A DNA stretch of 64,000 nucleotides from assembly GCF_013620825.1 (NCBI RefSeq), contig NZ_NJIC01000001.1, positions 124,001 through 188,000 of the forward strand, read 5' to 3'. This document shows, piece by piece, positions 36,153 through 44,514 of the stretch. The notes below the pieces were generated by a model. It made no database searches. It was not told where the DNA came from and saw only the letters and a list, made by a program, of their open reading frames with translations. Position 1 is the first letter of the stretch; every line of letters begins with the position of its first letter. A program made the translations under genes and the position numbers. The stretch comes from Rhodanobacter sp. PCA2 (GTDB lineage Bacteria > Pseudomonadota > Gammaproteobacteria > Xanthomonadales > Rhodanobacteraceae).

Positions 36153-36540
36153 GGTTGATCGACCCCTGTACGCTTCTGAAACCCGACCTGAGCTTGATTT
36201 TTGGACGAGCCGCGACCCCGCGGGCCCCTCCCTGCCGGGAAGGCACCAGACCGCACAGGCTTTACCAAAAAAAAGCGATCCCCATCCCCTGATCGCGCAG
36301 TCCGTGTCTGCTGCCCCATTCGGCAGCTGTTCCCGGACGTGGCGCCCCCGCGCGGATACTCTCACCCGCAGCTGGCGTCGGCAAGCGTGGGTGATACGAA
36401 GCGGTGGCTTCGCACCGCCGCAGCTGCTTTTTCTTCTTGAGCCCTGATCTGCCACGGCCCGCATGCGCCGGCTGCCGACGCATGCGATGCACGTGGATCG
36501 GGCACGCGCTCGACGTAGCCGGATGCTTGCGCAACTCCGC
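36153..36540. other. intergenic region between the low-G+C islet and the M28 peptidase gene
   Basis: 388 bases without a protein gene. It contains the candidate structured RNA and U8 terminator at 36267-36355 and, near 36397-36412, a CGAAGC-GGTG-GCTTCG hairpin. No open frame with normal codon usage is present. Confidence 0.6.
36267..36355 (-). ncRNA. candidate small structured RNA ending in a U8 terminator
   Basis: On the minus strand the sequence folds as a nested hairpin: CGCGC closing with GCGCG, then GTCCG/CGGAC (36334-36338 with 36300-36304), then GCTGCC/GGCAGC (36322-36327 with 36310-36315). It is followed by GCGATC (36291-36296), a ten-base loop and GATCGC (36275-36280), then eight U. 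The last hairpin is a textbook factor-independent terminator; the first could be an sRNA body or the 3' tail of the M28 peptidase mRNA. A weak promoter (TTGCCG, 17 bases, GAGTAT) lies just upstream. No known family recognised. Confidence 0.4.
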
Positions 36541-38850
36541 TCAGCGCGGCTGTTTCAACATCGCCGTGAGCCCGTCGAGCTGCGCGCGATACCCATCCAG
36601 CACCTTGGCCGTCACCACGGCATAGCGATCCGCTTCATTCCAACGCCGCGCTTCCAGCGCCTCGCGCACGCCGGGCACGGTTTTCACGCCGTATCCGGTG
36701 AGCATGCCGGGAGCGTAGATCATGTGCCTGAACCAGGTGCGACCGGGCAGGCCGTCGGGGGCGGTGAGGGATTGCTCCATGCGGCCGATCAGCGCGTTGA
36801 GTTCATTGCGTTGGGCGTCGCCGAGGTCGAGGCCGGCGGCGGCGCGGGCGTGGTACGCGGTCTCGTACGCTGCGGCGCTTTGCTTGAGTTGCTTCGCGGC
36901 GCGGTCCAGCGGGGCGAGGTCGATCGCGGGCATGTCGGAGTCGCGTTCCGGCGGTGCGACGGGACGGGTGGGGTCGCCGGTCAGCGCGTAGGCGTGCTGG
37001 TCGAGCAGGCGATGCTGTTCGTCGGTGGCCTTGCGGGTGGCGTCGACGAGTTCGTGCAGTTGCTTCACGTAGCGGTCCAGCGTATCGCTGAAGTCGCCGA
37101 AGCGCAGCGGCAGCACGCGGGCATCGGCGGTGCGCAGCACGATGTGGCCGGCGACCTTGGACAGCGCCACGCCGTATTCGAACGTGGGATCGCCGTAGCG
37201 TGCGTAGTGATCGAAGGAGTCGTAGCGCGAGTGGTAGACGCCGGCGTCGTCGTCCTCGCCGCTGAAGCCGAGGTCCAGCGAGGCGATGCCCAGATGTTCG
37301 AGGAAGGCGCTGTAGTCGGAGCCCGAGCCCAGCGCGCCAATCGGCAGGTCGCCGCCCGCGGCCGCCAGTTTGGCGTTTTCCTTCGCTTCCGGGTTCGCGC
37401 CCTTGGCCGCGCCGTCCACCAGCATGCGGGCGCGCAGGCGCTGCTGCACGCTGACCTTGGTTTCAGGATCGGCGACGCCGGCGGCGACCTGGTTCACCAG
37501 GTGCTGCAGCGAGTGGCTGCCGCCGGCGTCGAGGAAGCCGCGGCCGTTGGTGTCGGAGTTGACGTAGAGCACGGCCTTGGCCTGCAGCTCCTTCGCGTGC
37601 GTCTCGGCCCATTCGGTGGAGCCGAGCAGGCCCGGTTCCTCGCCGTCCCAGCTGGCGTAGACCAGGGTGCGCTGCGGCCGCCAGCCTTGCTTGACCAGTT
37701 CGCCGATGGCCTTGGCCTCGGCCAGCAGCGCCACGTTGCCGGCGAGCGGGTCCCAGGCGCCGAACATCCAGCCGTCGTGGTGGTTGCCGCGGACGATCCA
37801 CTGGTCCGGCTCGGTGGAACCCTTGAGCGTGGCGATCACGTCGTAGACGGGCTTGCGATCCCAGTTCGACTCGACGACGAGATGCGCCTTCGCCGTGCCG
37901 GGACCGATGTGGTAGGTGAACGGCAGCGCGCCGCGCCACTCGGCCGGCGCCACCGGGCCGCGCAGCGATTCGAGCAGCGGCGTGGCGTCGGCGTACGAGA
38001 TCGGCAGCACCGGGATCTTCATCAGCGTCTTCGCGTCCTTCAGCGCCAGGTGCTTCGCGCCGGGGACCGAGCCGTAGCCGGGCGTGGTGGGATCGCCGGG
38101 GTAGACCTGCATGTCGGCCACCGAACCGCGCTGCACGCCGTCGGCCGGTCGCCAGCCGCCGTCGGGATACGCGTCGCCGCGCCAGTAGCCGTCGTCGTGC
38201 GGGTCGGAATAGATCAGGCAGCCCACTGCGCCGTGTTCCTGGGCGAGCTTGGGCTTGAGGCCGCGCCAGCCGCCGCCGTAGCGCACGATCACGATCTTGC
38301 CCTGCACGTCGATGCCGCGCCGGGCCAGCGCCTCGTAGTCGTCCGGCATGCCGTAGTTGACGTAAACCAGCGGCGCGGTGACGTCGCCGTCGCCGCCGTA
38401 GACGTTGTACGGCGGCAGCGTGCCTTCGCGGATGGACGAGGTGGCGTCGCCGGGCATGGCCGGTTCGCTGAGCTTCGCGGTGAACGGCTTCGGCCCCAGC
38501 AGTGCGAGCGCCACCTTCTTCGGCGTGGGGTAGAGCACGTCGAAGGTTTCGATGTGCGCGTCCCAGCCCCATTCGAGGAATTTCGCCAGCATGAACTCGG
38601 CGTTAGCCTTGTCGTGCGGCGTGCCGACCTGGTTCGGCTGCGAGGACATCTGCTGCAGCCACGCGCGCTGGTCGGCCGGATCGAGAAGCGCGTCGAAGCG
38701 CTGCTCCAGGCTTTGCTGCCGCGCCGCGCCCTCGGCGGTGAAGCCCCGCATGGGGCTGGCCGGGTTGCCGTCCGGGGCGGCGGCCGCGGCGGCGAAGGTG
38801 GCGAGCAGGCAGCCGAGTGCCCAGGCCGGGCGAACGACGGGACGGATCAT
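36541..38850 (-). CDS. exported M28-family metallopeptidase (PSMA/TfR-like architecture)
   Basis: A 769-residue exported zinc peptidase. The ATG at 38850 has AAGGAG nine bases upstream and yields a signal peptide (VRPAWALGCLLATFAAAAAA). Domain order matches glutamate carboxypeptidase II: a PA domain (about 130-270), the M28 catalytic domain (about 330-560), and a C-terminal TfR-like dimerisation domain. Zinc ligands and catalytic acids are readable: GNHHDGWMFGAWDP (His, Asp), SWDGEEPGLLG (the Glu pair), NSDTNGRG (Asp) and VYHSRYDSFDHY (His). It probably trims peptides in the periplasm or outside. It lies 55 bases downstream of the ChaN-like exported gene. Confidence 0.9.
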   Translation of the reverse strand: MIRPVVRPAWALGCLLATFAAAAAAPDGNPASPMRGFTAEGAARQQSLEQRFDALLDPADQRAWLQQMSSQPNQVGTPHDKANAEFMLAKFLEWGWDAHIETFDVLYPTPKKVALALLGPKPFTAKLSEPAMPGDATSSIREGTLPPYNVYGGDGDVTAPLVYVNYGMPDDYEALARRGIDVQGKIVIVRYGGGWRGLKPKLAQEHGAVGCLIYSDPHDDGYWRGDAYPDGGWRPADGVQRGSVADMQVYPGDPTTPGYGSVPGAKHLALKDAKTLMKIPVLPISYADATPLLESLRGPVAPAEWRGALPFTYHIGPGTAKAHLVVESNWDRKPVYDVIATLKGSTEPDQWIVRGNHHDGWMFGAWDPLAGNVALLAEAKAIGELVKQGWRPQRTLVYASWDGEEPGLLGSTEWAETHAKELQAKAVLYVNSDTNGRGFLDAGGSHSLQHLVNQVAAGVADPETKVSVQQRLRARMLVDGAAKGANPEAKENAKLAAAGGDLPIGALGSGSDYSAFLEHLGIASLDLGFSGEDDDAGVYHSRYDSFDHYARYGDPTFEYGVALSKVAGHIVLRTADARVLPLRFGDFSDTLDRYVKQLHELVDATRKATDEQHRLLDQHAYALTGDPTRPVAPPERDSDMPAIDLAPLDRAAKQLKQSAAAYETAYHARAAAGLDLGDAQRNELNALIGRMEQSLTAPDGLPGRTWFRHMIYAPGMLTGYGVKTVPGVREALEARRWNEADRYAVVTAKVLDGYRAQLDGLTAMLKQPR

Positions 38851-38905
38851 GCGGGTAGTCTCCTTCACGGCCAGCAGGCACGGTGCGACCGCGCGGGGGC
38901 GCGCG

Positions 38906-40342
38906 TCAACTGCGGCAATAGCGCAGCGGCACGCCGGGCAGGCAGGGCTGCGGGCCCCGGCGCGGTTCCGGCGACGCTTCGCGCCGCTCGTCGTTGCCGC
39001 CCTCCGCCCGCACGGTGATGTTCTGCCGGTAGACCTGGTCGCCGCCTGTGGAGCTGAAGCGCAGGCGGTATTTGCCGGGGCGCAGGTAGAGTTCGGTGCT
39101 GGGCGCGCCCTGGGCGCTGGTCGTCACCTTCACCATCGACGCCGCCATCAGCGGGGCCAGGTCCAGCACCATGCGGTCGGCAGGAATCGCGTCGTCGCCC
39201 TCGTCGGCGTAGCGCGCCTCGACCAGGCAGGGGTAGTGCTGCTGGCAGCGCGCGCCGTCGACGAACCAGGGCTTGCGCAGGCCGCCCAGGGTCAGCCAGT
39301 CGGGGCGGCCGTGCACCAGGTGGCGCGGCGGAAAGAACACGCTGACGTCGTAGCCCGGGCGCAGCGACCACGGCTTGCCGGCCGCGTTGGTGAACACGAT
39401 GGGCGCGGCGGGATGCAGCTGCTGCATCACCGCGGTGTAGACGGGGTGGTCGTCGCTGGCGAACGCGTGCGGATACAGCATGGTCTGCTCCACCGACAGC
39501 ATCGGCAGGCCGGTGAGCTTGTACAGGTGCTCGGCCATCGATGAGCCGTCGAGGTAGCGGCCGGATTTCACGATGTGCGCGTAGCCGGCGTCGACCACCA
39601 GCCGCGCCTTGGGGTCGTGCTTGAACACGGCCTCGTAGAGGTTCTTCGCCTGTTCGGTCTCGCGCGCGTCGCCGGTGGCGTTGGACAGCGCCTCGTAGGC
39701 GACCACCTTGAAGCCCAGCTTCAGCGCGGTGCGCACCATCTCCGCGCACACCGGCTCGGCGGTGTAGAAGCCGCTCTTGTCCACGGGATAGCCGCGCGCC
39801 TGCAGGCCGGTGTCGGTCTGGTACAGCGTCTCGGCGGCGAAATAGGTGAAGCCCTGCTCGCGCAGCCGGCTCAGCAACTGCACGGTGAGGCTGCGGGTGA
39901 GCGGCACGTTGTGCGCCTCGTTCAGCAGCACGATGGGGTAGGACCTGGCCAGCTCCGGGATCGTCGTCAGCGCCGGGTGGGGGTTGTAGTCGGGCAGGCC
40001 CAGCGGCGAGGGGGCGTCGTCGTGTTCCGGCACCTGCTTGATCGAGAAGCTGGCCGCCGCGTCGGGGTAGTCGCCGATGAAGGTCTGGTACCAGCTGATG
40101 TACTGGCCGAAGATCAGGCGGAACGCCGGCGACCTGTCCTCGTTGTAGGCGTTGCGCATCACCTGGTACTGCGCGAGCAGGCCCTTGTGCGTGTTCGCCT
40201 CGGTCATGATCTTTTCGGACTTGTTCGCCGCGGCGAGCTGTGCCGCCTGCCATTCGGCCGCGGTCTGGGCGCGCGAGGCGCAGGGCGCCCATGCCAGCAG
40301 CGCGCAGGCGAGCAGGGGGAGCAGGCGAAGCGGTACGTTCAT
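38906..40342 (-). CDS. exported protein of the ChaN/EreA/Tiki-like fold (tentative)
   Basis: A 478-residue protein with a signal peptide ending PCASRAQTA. It contains LLNEAHNVPLTRSL and later VVDAGYAHIVKSG, the two positions where ChaN, erythromycin-esterase and TraB/Tiki proteins have GExHN and GxxH. Between them, YFAAETLYQTD supplies a further acid. A C-terminal beta-rich domain with cysteines follows. A metal-dependent hydrolase or haem-binding function is possible, but the first Gly is Asn and I cannot name a substrate. The gene is 55 bases upstream of the M28 peptidase gene on the same strand. Confidence 0.55.
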   Translation of the reverse strand: MNVPLRLLPLLACALLAWAPCASRAQTAAEWQAAQLAAANKSEKIMTEANTHKGLLAQYQVMRNAYNEDRSPAFRLIFGQYISWYQTFIGDYPDAAASFSIKQVPEHDDAPSPLGLPDYNPHPALTTIPELARSYPIVLLNEAHNVPLTRSLTVQLLSRLREQGFTYFAAETLYQTDTGLQARGYPVDKSGFYTAEPVCAEMVRTALKLGFKVVAYEALSNATGDARETEQAKNLYEAVFKHDPKARLVVDAGYAHIVKSGRYLDGSSMAEHLYKLTGLPMLSVEQTMLYPHAFASDDHPVYTAVMQQLHPAAPIVFTNAAGKPWSLRPGYDVSVFFPPRHLVHGRPDWLTLGGLRKPWFVDGARCQQHYPCLVEARYADEGDDAIPADRMVLDLAPLMAASMVKVTTSAQGAPSTELYLRPGKYRLRFSSTGGDQVYRQNITVRAEGGNDERREASPEPRRGPQPCLPGVPLRYCRS

Positions 40343-40448
40343 CGGCTGCCTCGTGGGTGGGGGCGCCTCGTTGGCTGCCGTTTTACCAGCCTCGCGGCGT
40401 GCTGTCCCGTGCGCCGTGCGGGCCCCTGTCACAAGTCATGAGCCTGCG

Positions 40449-41567
40449 CTAGCGCAGGCCTTGCCATACCGCCCGCAGCAATTCGCCGTCGGGATCGTTG
40501 TCCTGCTCCCAGTACATCAGGCCGCCCAGGTGCTGCGCCTTGACGTAGGCGGCCTTGGCGGCGATGGAGCGTGGATCGTCGTAGCTGACGAAGCGGCGGG
40601 TGGCGGCGTTCCACAGGTACGGCGCCTCGGCCTGCGCGTCCCAGTGGCGCACGTAGCCATTGCGGTCGATGAAGCCGGCCTTGAGCGCGGGCCAGGGATG
40701 TTCGCCCTGGTAATGGCCGTAGCGCTGGAACAGGCCGTCGTGGTCCGTCGTTACCTCGGCGAATTCGCGGCCGTAGAACGCCACGCCCGGCACCAGCTTG
40801 TGCGCCGGCACGCCGGCGGCGAGGAACTGCCGCACCGCGCGCGCCAGCGTGCGCGCATCCGCCGGCGCCAGCGCGGAGGCATGCAGGCCGGTGTGGTTGC
40901 AGGTGGTGGGCGTCATCGAGTTGCAGAAGTCGTAGGTCATCAGGTTGAACCAGTCCAGCGACGGCGCCACCGCGGCGAGGTCGATGCCGTCCACGAACGG
41001 GCCGTCGGCGGCGGCGATGGTGAGCAGGTCGTGCTTGCCATCGCCCGTGCGATCCAGCGTGGTGCGCAGCGTGCGCAGCAGGGCGGTGAAGTTTGCCCGG
41101 TCCTGCGGGCTGGAGGCGATGCCGGATTCGTGGTGGCCGGGATATTCCCAGTCCACGTCGAGGCCGTCGGCCCGCGTTTCCGCGAGCAGCGCGGCGGCGC
41201 TGTCGGCGAAGCGCTGCCGGCCGGCCGCGGTGGCGGCGGCCTCGGAGAAGCCTCCCGCGCCCCAGCCGCCCACCGACACCATCACCTTCAGCCCGGGATG
41301 CGCGGCCTTCAGCGCGACGCGCTGCTGCAGCCGCTCGCGCGCGTCGGGCGCCAGCGTCACGCGGCCATCCACCACCTTGGCGAACGCGAAGATCAGCGTG
41401 TCGATACGGTCCACGTCATGCGCGGGGATGGGGTGCCGGGCGGTGTCGTAGGCCACCACGCGATAGCGTTCGCCAGTGGCGGACGTCGGCGCCGCGGCGA
41501 GCGCGCAGAGCGGCAGCGCCCATGCAGTCAGCAGCGCGAGCAGGGCAGGTATGCGGCGTGAGCGCAT
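40449..41567 (-). CDS. exported GH18 chitinase-like glycosidase
   Basis: A 372-residue protein with a signal peptide ending LCALAAAPT. The GH18 catalytic motif DGLDVDWEYP (residues 134-142) keeps D137, D139 and the proton donor E141; SVGGW (residues 98-102) and LMTYDF are the usual supporting motifs. No chitin-binding domain is seen. It should hydrolyse chitin or N-acetylglucosamine oligomers outside or in the periplasm. It is followed by the ChaN-like and M28 genes, suggesting a set of exported hydrolases. Confidence 0.9.
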   Translation of the reverse strand: MRSRRIPALLALLTAWALPLCALAAAPTSATGERYRVVAYDTARHPIPAHDVDRIDTLIFAFAKVVDGRVTLAPDARERLQQRVALKAAHPGLKVMVSVGGWGAGGFSEAAATAAGRQRFADSAAALLAETRADGLDVDWEYPGHHESGIASSPQDRANFTALLRTLRTTLDRTGDGKHDLLTIAAADGPFVDGIDLAAVAPSLDWFNLMTYDFCNSMTPTTCNHTGLHASALAPADARTLARAVRQFLAAGVPAHKLVPGVAFYGREFAEVTTDHDGLFQRYGHYQGEHPWPALKAGFIDRNGYVRHWDAQAEAPYLWNAATRRFVSYDDPRSIAAKAAYVKAQHLGGLMYWEQDNDPDGELLRAVWQGLR

Positions 41568-41673
41568 GGGGAAACTCCGCGGTTGGGGACGCTACGATGA
41601 TCGCAGCGCGCCGAAAGCGCGGCCAGTGCGTGGCGATACACTGCGACCTGATGCACTACCGGAATCCCTGACC

Positions 41674-41859
41674 GTGAGCGACACCGACACACCCGCCGGT
41701 CCACCGGACGACCCGCGCCCGCAGCCGCCGCCCGCGCCGGACCCCTCCGAATGCTGCGGCGACGGCTGCGCGCCGTGCATCTACGACACCTACGACGAAG
41801 CAGTGGCGTATTACCGCAGCGCGCTGGCAGCGTGGAAGGCGCGGCATCCCGAGGCCTGA
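41674..41859 (+). CDS. oxidoreductase-like domain protein (PF09791 type)
   Basis: A 61-residue protein from a GTG start (no in-frame ATG fits). The first third is Pro/Asp-rich; the rest is CCGDGCAPCIYDTYDEAVAYYRSAL, the cysteine-rich pattern of the small 'oxidoreductase-like' N-terminal domain, with four cysteines able to bind metal. Function unknown in bacteria. It is divergent from the chitinase gene by 106 bases. Confidence 0.75.
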   Translation: MSDTDTPAGPPDDPRPQPPPAPDPSECCGDGCAPCIYDTYDEAVAYYRSALAAWKARHPEA

Positions 41860-41922
41860 CGCGGTGTTGGCAATCGCGGACGCCGCCCCCAGATCGGGCG
41901 GATCGTGCCACCGGATGCCGCC

Positions 41923-42903
<981 letters not shown>

Positions 42904-42940
42904 GGCACGCACAGCTAAGGCTCGCGCAGCTAAGGCTAAG

Positions 42941-43066
42941 GATGGTCTGATTTTGCTCGTCATTCCTGCGAAAGCAGGAATCCAGAGCCTTTAGGTTCCG
43001 TGGCTACAGGCACTGGATCCCAGCTTTCGCTGGGATGACGAGCAGGTAGTCGATTGATCAAGCCTT
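42941..43066. repeat. Xanthomonadales-type interspersed inverted repeat, copy 2
   Basis: Second copy of the element at 5375-5530, about 126 bases long. Left arm TGCTCGTCATTCCTGCGAAA starts at 42954; the right arm, ending AGCA at 43044, is its imperfect reverse complement. The left arm has a T/C change (CATTCC against CATCCC) and the inner 40 bases differ in length from copy 1. It lies between convergent LLM oxidoreductase and FKBP genes. Confidence 0.85.
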
Positions 43067-43083
43067 CCCGAAGCCGGAAAGGC

Positions 43084-43551
43084 TTACGGGGTCACGCCCA
43101 CCAGCTTCACGTCGAACACCAGCGAGGCGCCGGGCGGGATCACGCCGCCGGCGCCGCGCGCGCCGTAGCCGAGCGCGGCGGGGATCAGCAGCGTGCGTTC
43201 GCCGCCCACGTGCATGCCGGCCACGCCCTGGTCCCAGCCCTTGATCACCTGGCCCTGGCCCAGCGCGAACGAGAACGGCGTGCCGCCGTGATCGTCGGTG
43301 CTGTCGAACTTCGCGCCGTGCTTGTCCGGCGCGTGCTCGTCGTACAGCCAGCCGGTGTAGAGCACCTGCACGGTCATGCCGGGCTTCGCCTCGGCGCCGC
43401 TGCCGGTTTTCGTGTCGACCACGCCCAGTTGCTCCACCTGGCCGCTGGCGGCCGGTGCGGCTGCCGGCGGCGCGTCGTTGTTGTTGTTGCAGGCGGTCAG
43501 TGCGGCCAGCGCGAGGGCGGAAGAGGCGAGCAGGGCGAGCGAGCGGCGCAT
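43084..43551 (-). CDS. FKBP-type peptidyl-prolyl isomerase lipoprotein
   Basis: A 155-residue lipoprotein: signal peptide with lipobox LTAC (cysteine 21) and a NNNNDAPPAAAP linker. The FKBP domain (residues about 40-155) holds VQVLYTGWLYD, GTPFSFALGQGQVIKGWDQG, IPAALGYGARG and FDVKLVGV. It should fold proteins in the periplasm, anchored to a membrane. The open frame extends 11 codons upstream; the ATG at 43551 best fits a lipoprotein signal. Confidence 0.9.
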   Translation of the reverse strand: MRRSLALLASSALALAALTACNNNNDAPPAAAPAASGQVEQLGVVDTKTGSGAEAKPGMTVQVLYTGWLYDEHAPDKHGAKFDSTDDHGGTPFSFALGQGQVIKGWDQGVAGMHVGGERTLLIPAALGYGARGAGGVIPPGASLVFDVKLVGVTP

Positions 43552-43612
43552 GGGCGGGTATCCGTGATGGTGAGGCGGCATCATCGCAGATCGGGCCGCG
43601 TGCCTCGATGGC

Positions 43613-44356
43613 CTACGCGGCCGCGGCTTGCGGCTGCGGCCATGCGTGCGCGGGGTAGTAGACCTGCATCATGCGCGCCACGTAGGCGACCAGGTTCGCA
43701 TGGCGCCCGGCGGCTGCGCGCAGCGGCGAGTCGAAGAACGGCGTGAGGATGGCCGCCAGCACGCTGAACGCGATCGCATCGGCTGCGTGCGGGCGGTCGC
43801 CGAACAGGTGGATGCGCTCGCCGAGCAGCACGGCCAACGCGTCGATCGAACGCGTGCCCAGCGCGGCGATCTGTTCCGGGGAATGGCGGCCCAGGCCCTG
43901 GGCATGCAGTTCATTCTGCTTCGCGGCCTGCATGTCGGCGCGCAACCGCTCGCGCATCGCCGCGGGGGCGGCGTCGACGAAATGCGCCGGACCCTTGGCG
44001 AAATTCGCCGGGTCGACCCAGCGGAACCACACCATCGCCCAATACAGGTGATCCTCGGCCAGCCGCTCCACGGCCCAGGCCTCCGCGCGCTGGCGGGCGT
44101 CGAGCCCGGCGTCCAGGTCGATGCCGTACTTGCGCTCGAAGTGGGCGCGGATGAAGGTGGAGTCGCACACCACCTCGCCCGCGTCCTCGATCCAGGGCAG
44201 CTTGCCCTTGGGCGCCTCGGGCGGAATCGCGAACACCTTGCGGTACGGCAGGTTCGCCATCTGCAACTGCACCTCGGTCTTGGTGACGAAGGGACTCGGA
44301 TCGGGCAGGCCGAACGCGGGGGCACAACCGTACAGGGTGATTTGCGGCGTGGTCAT
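43613..44356 (-). CDS. glutathione S-transferase family protein
   Basis: A 247-residue protein with a thioredoxin-fold GST N-terminal half (ITLYGCAPAFGLPDPSPFVTK, YRKVFAIPPEAPKGKLPWIED) and an all-helical C-terminal half with ERIHLFGDRPHAADAIAFS, the conserved N-capping region. It resembles the metaxin/failed-axon-like GST group. GGAG is six bases before the ATG. The neighbour OPT transporter is divergent with a 158-base gap. Confidence 0.82.
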   Translation of the reverse strand: MTTPQITLYGCAPAFGLPDPSPFVTKTEVQLQMANLPYRKVFAIPPEAPKGKLPWIEDAGEVVCDSTFIRAHFERKYGIDLDAGLDARQRAEAWAVERLAEDHLYWAMVWFRWVDPANFAKGPAHFVDAAPAAMRERLRADMQAAKQNELHAQGLGRHSPEQIAALGTRSIDALAVLLGERIHLFGDRPHAADAIAFSVLAAILTPFFDSPLRAAAGRHANLVAYVARMMQVYYPAHAWPQPQAAAA

Positions 44357-44514
44357 GGCGCACTCCAGTGGGGAATGGCGGCCAGCGTGGCGGGGGGCTG
44401 CTGACAGCCTGCTGTCAGCAGCCCCGGCGGCGTGGCGCCGGCTGCAGCGCAACATGGGCAGAACGGCCAAACCACGCTATCTTGCGCTGCAGCGTCCATC
44501 CGGGGAGTACCAGC

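Noticed and set aside
36397-36440. Factor-independent terminator on the plus strand (CGAAGC-GGTG-GCTTCG then T-rich)
   Set aside because: The T-rich tract begins 12 bases after the stem and no plus-strand gene precedes it.
36153-36540. 6S RNA or RNase P RNA in the structured gap
   Set aside because: The conserved core words of these RNAs are missing, and the neighbours are not the usual ones (zapA, fau).
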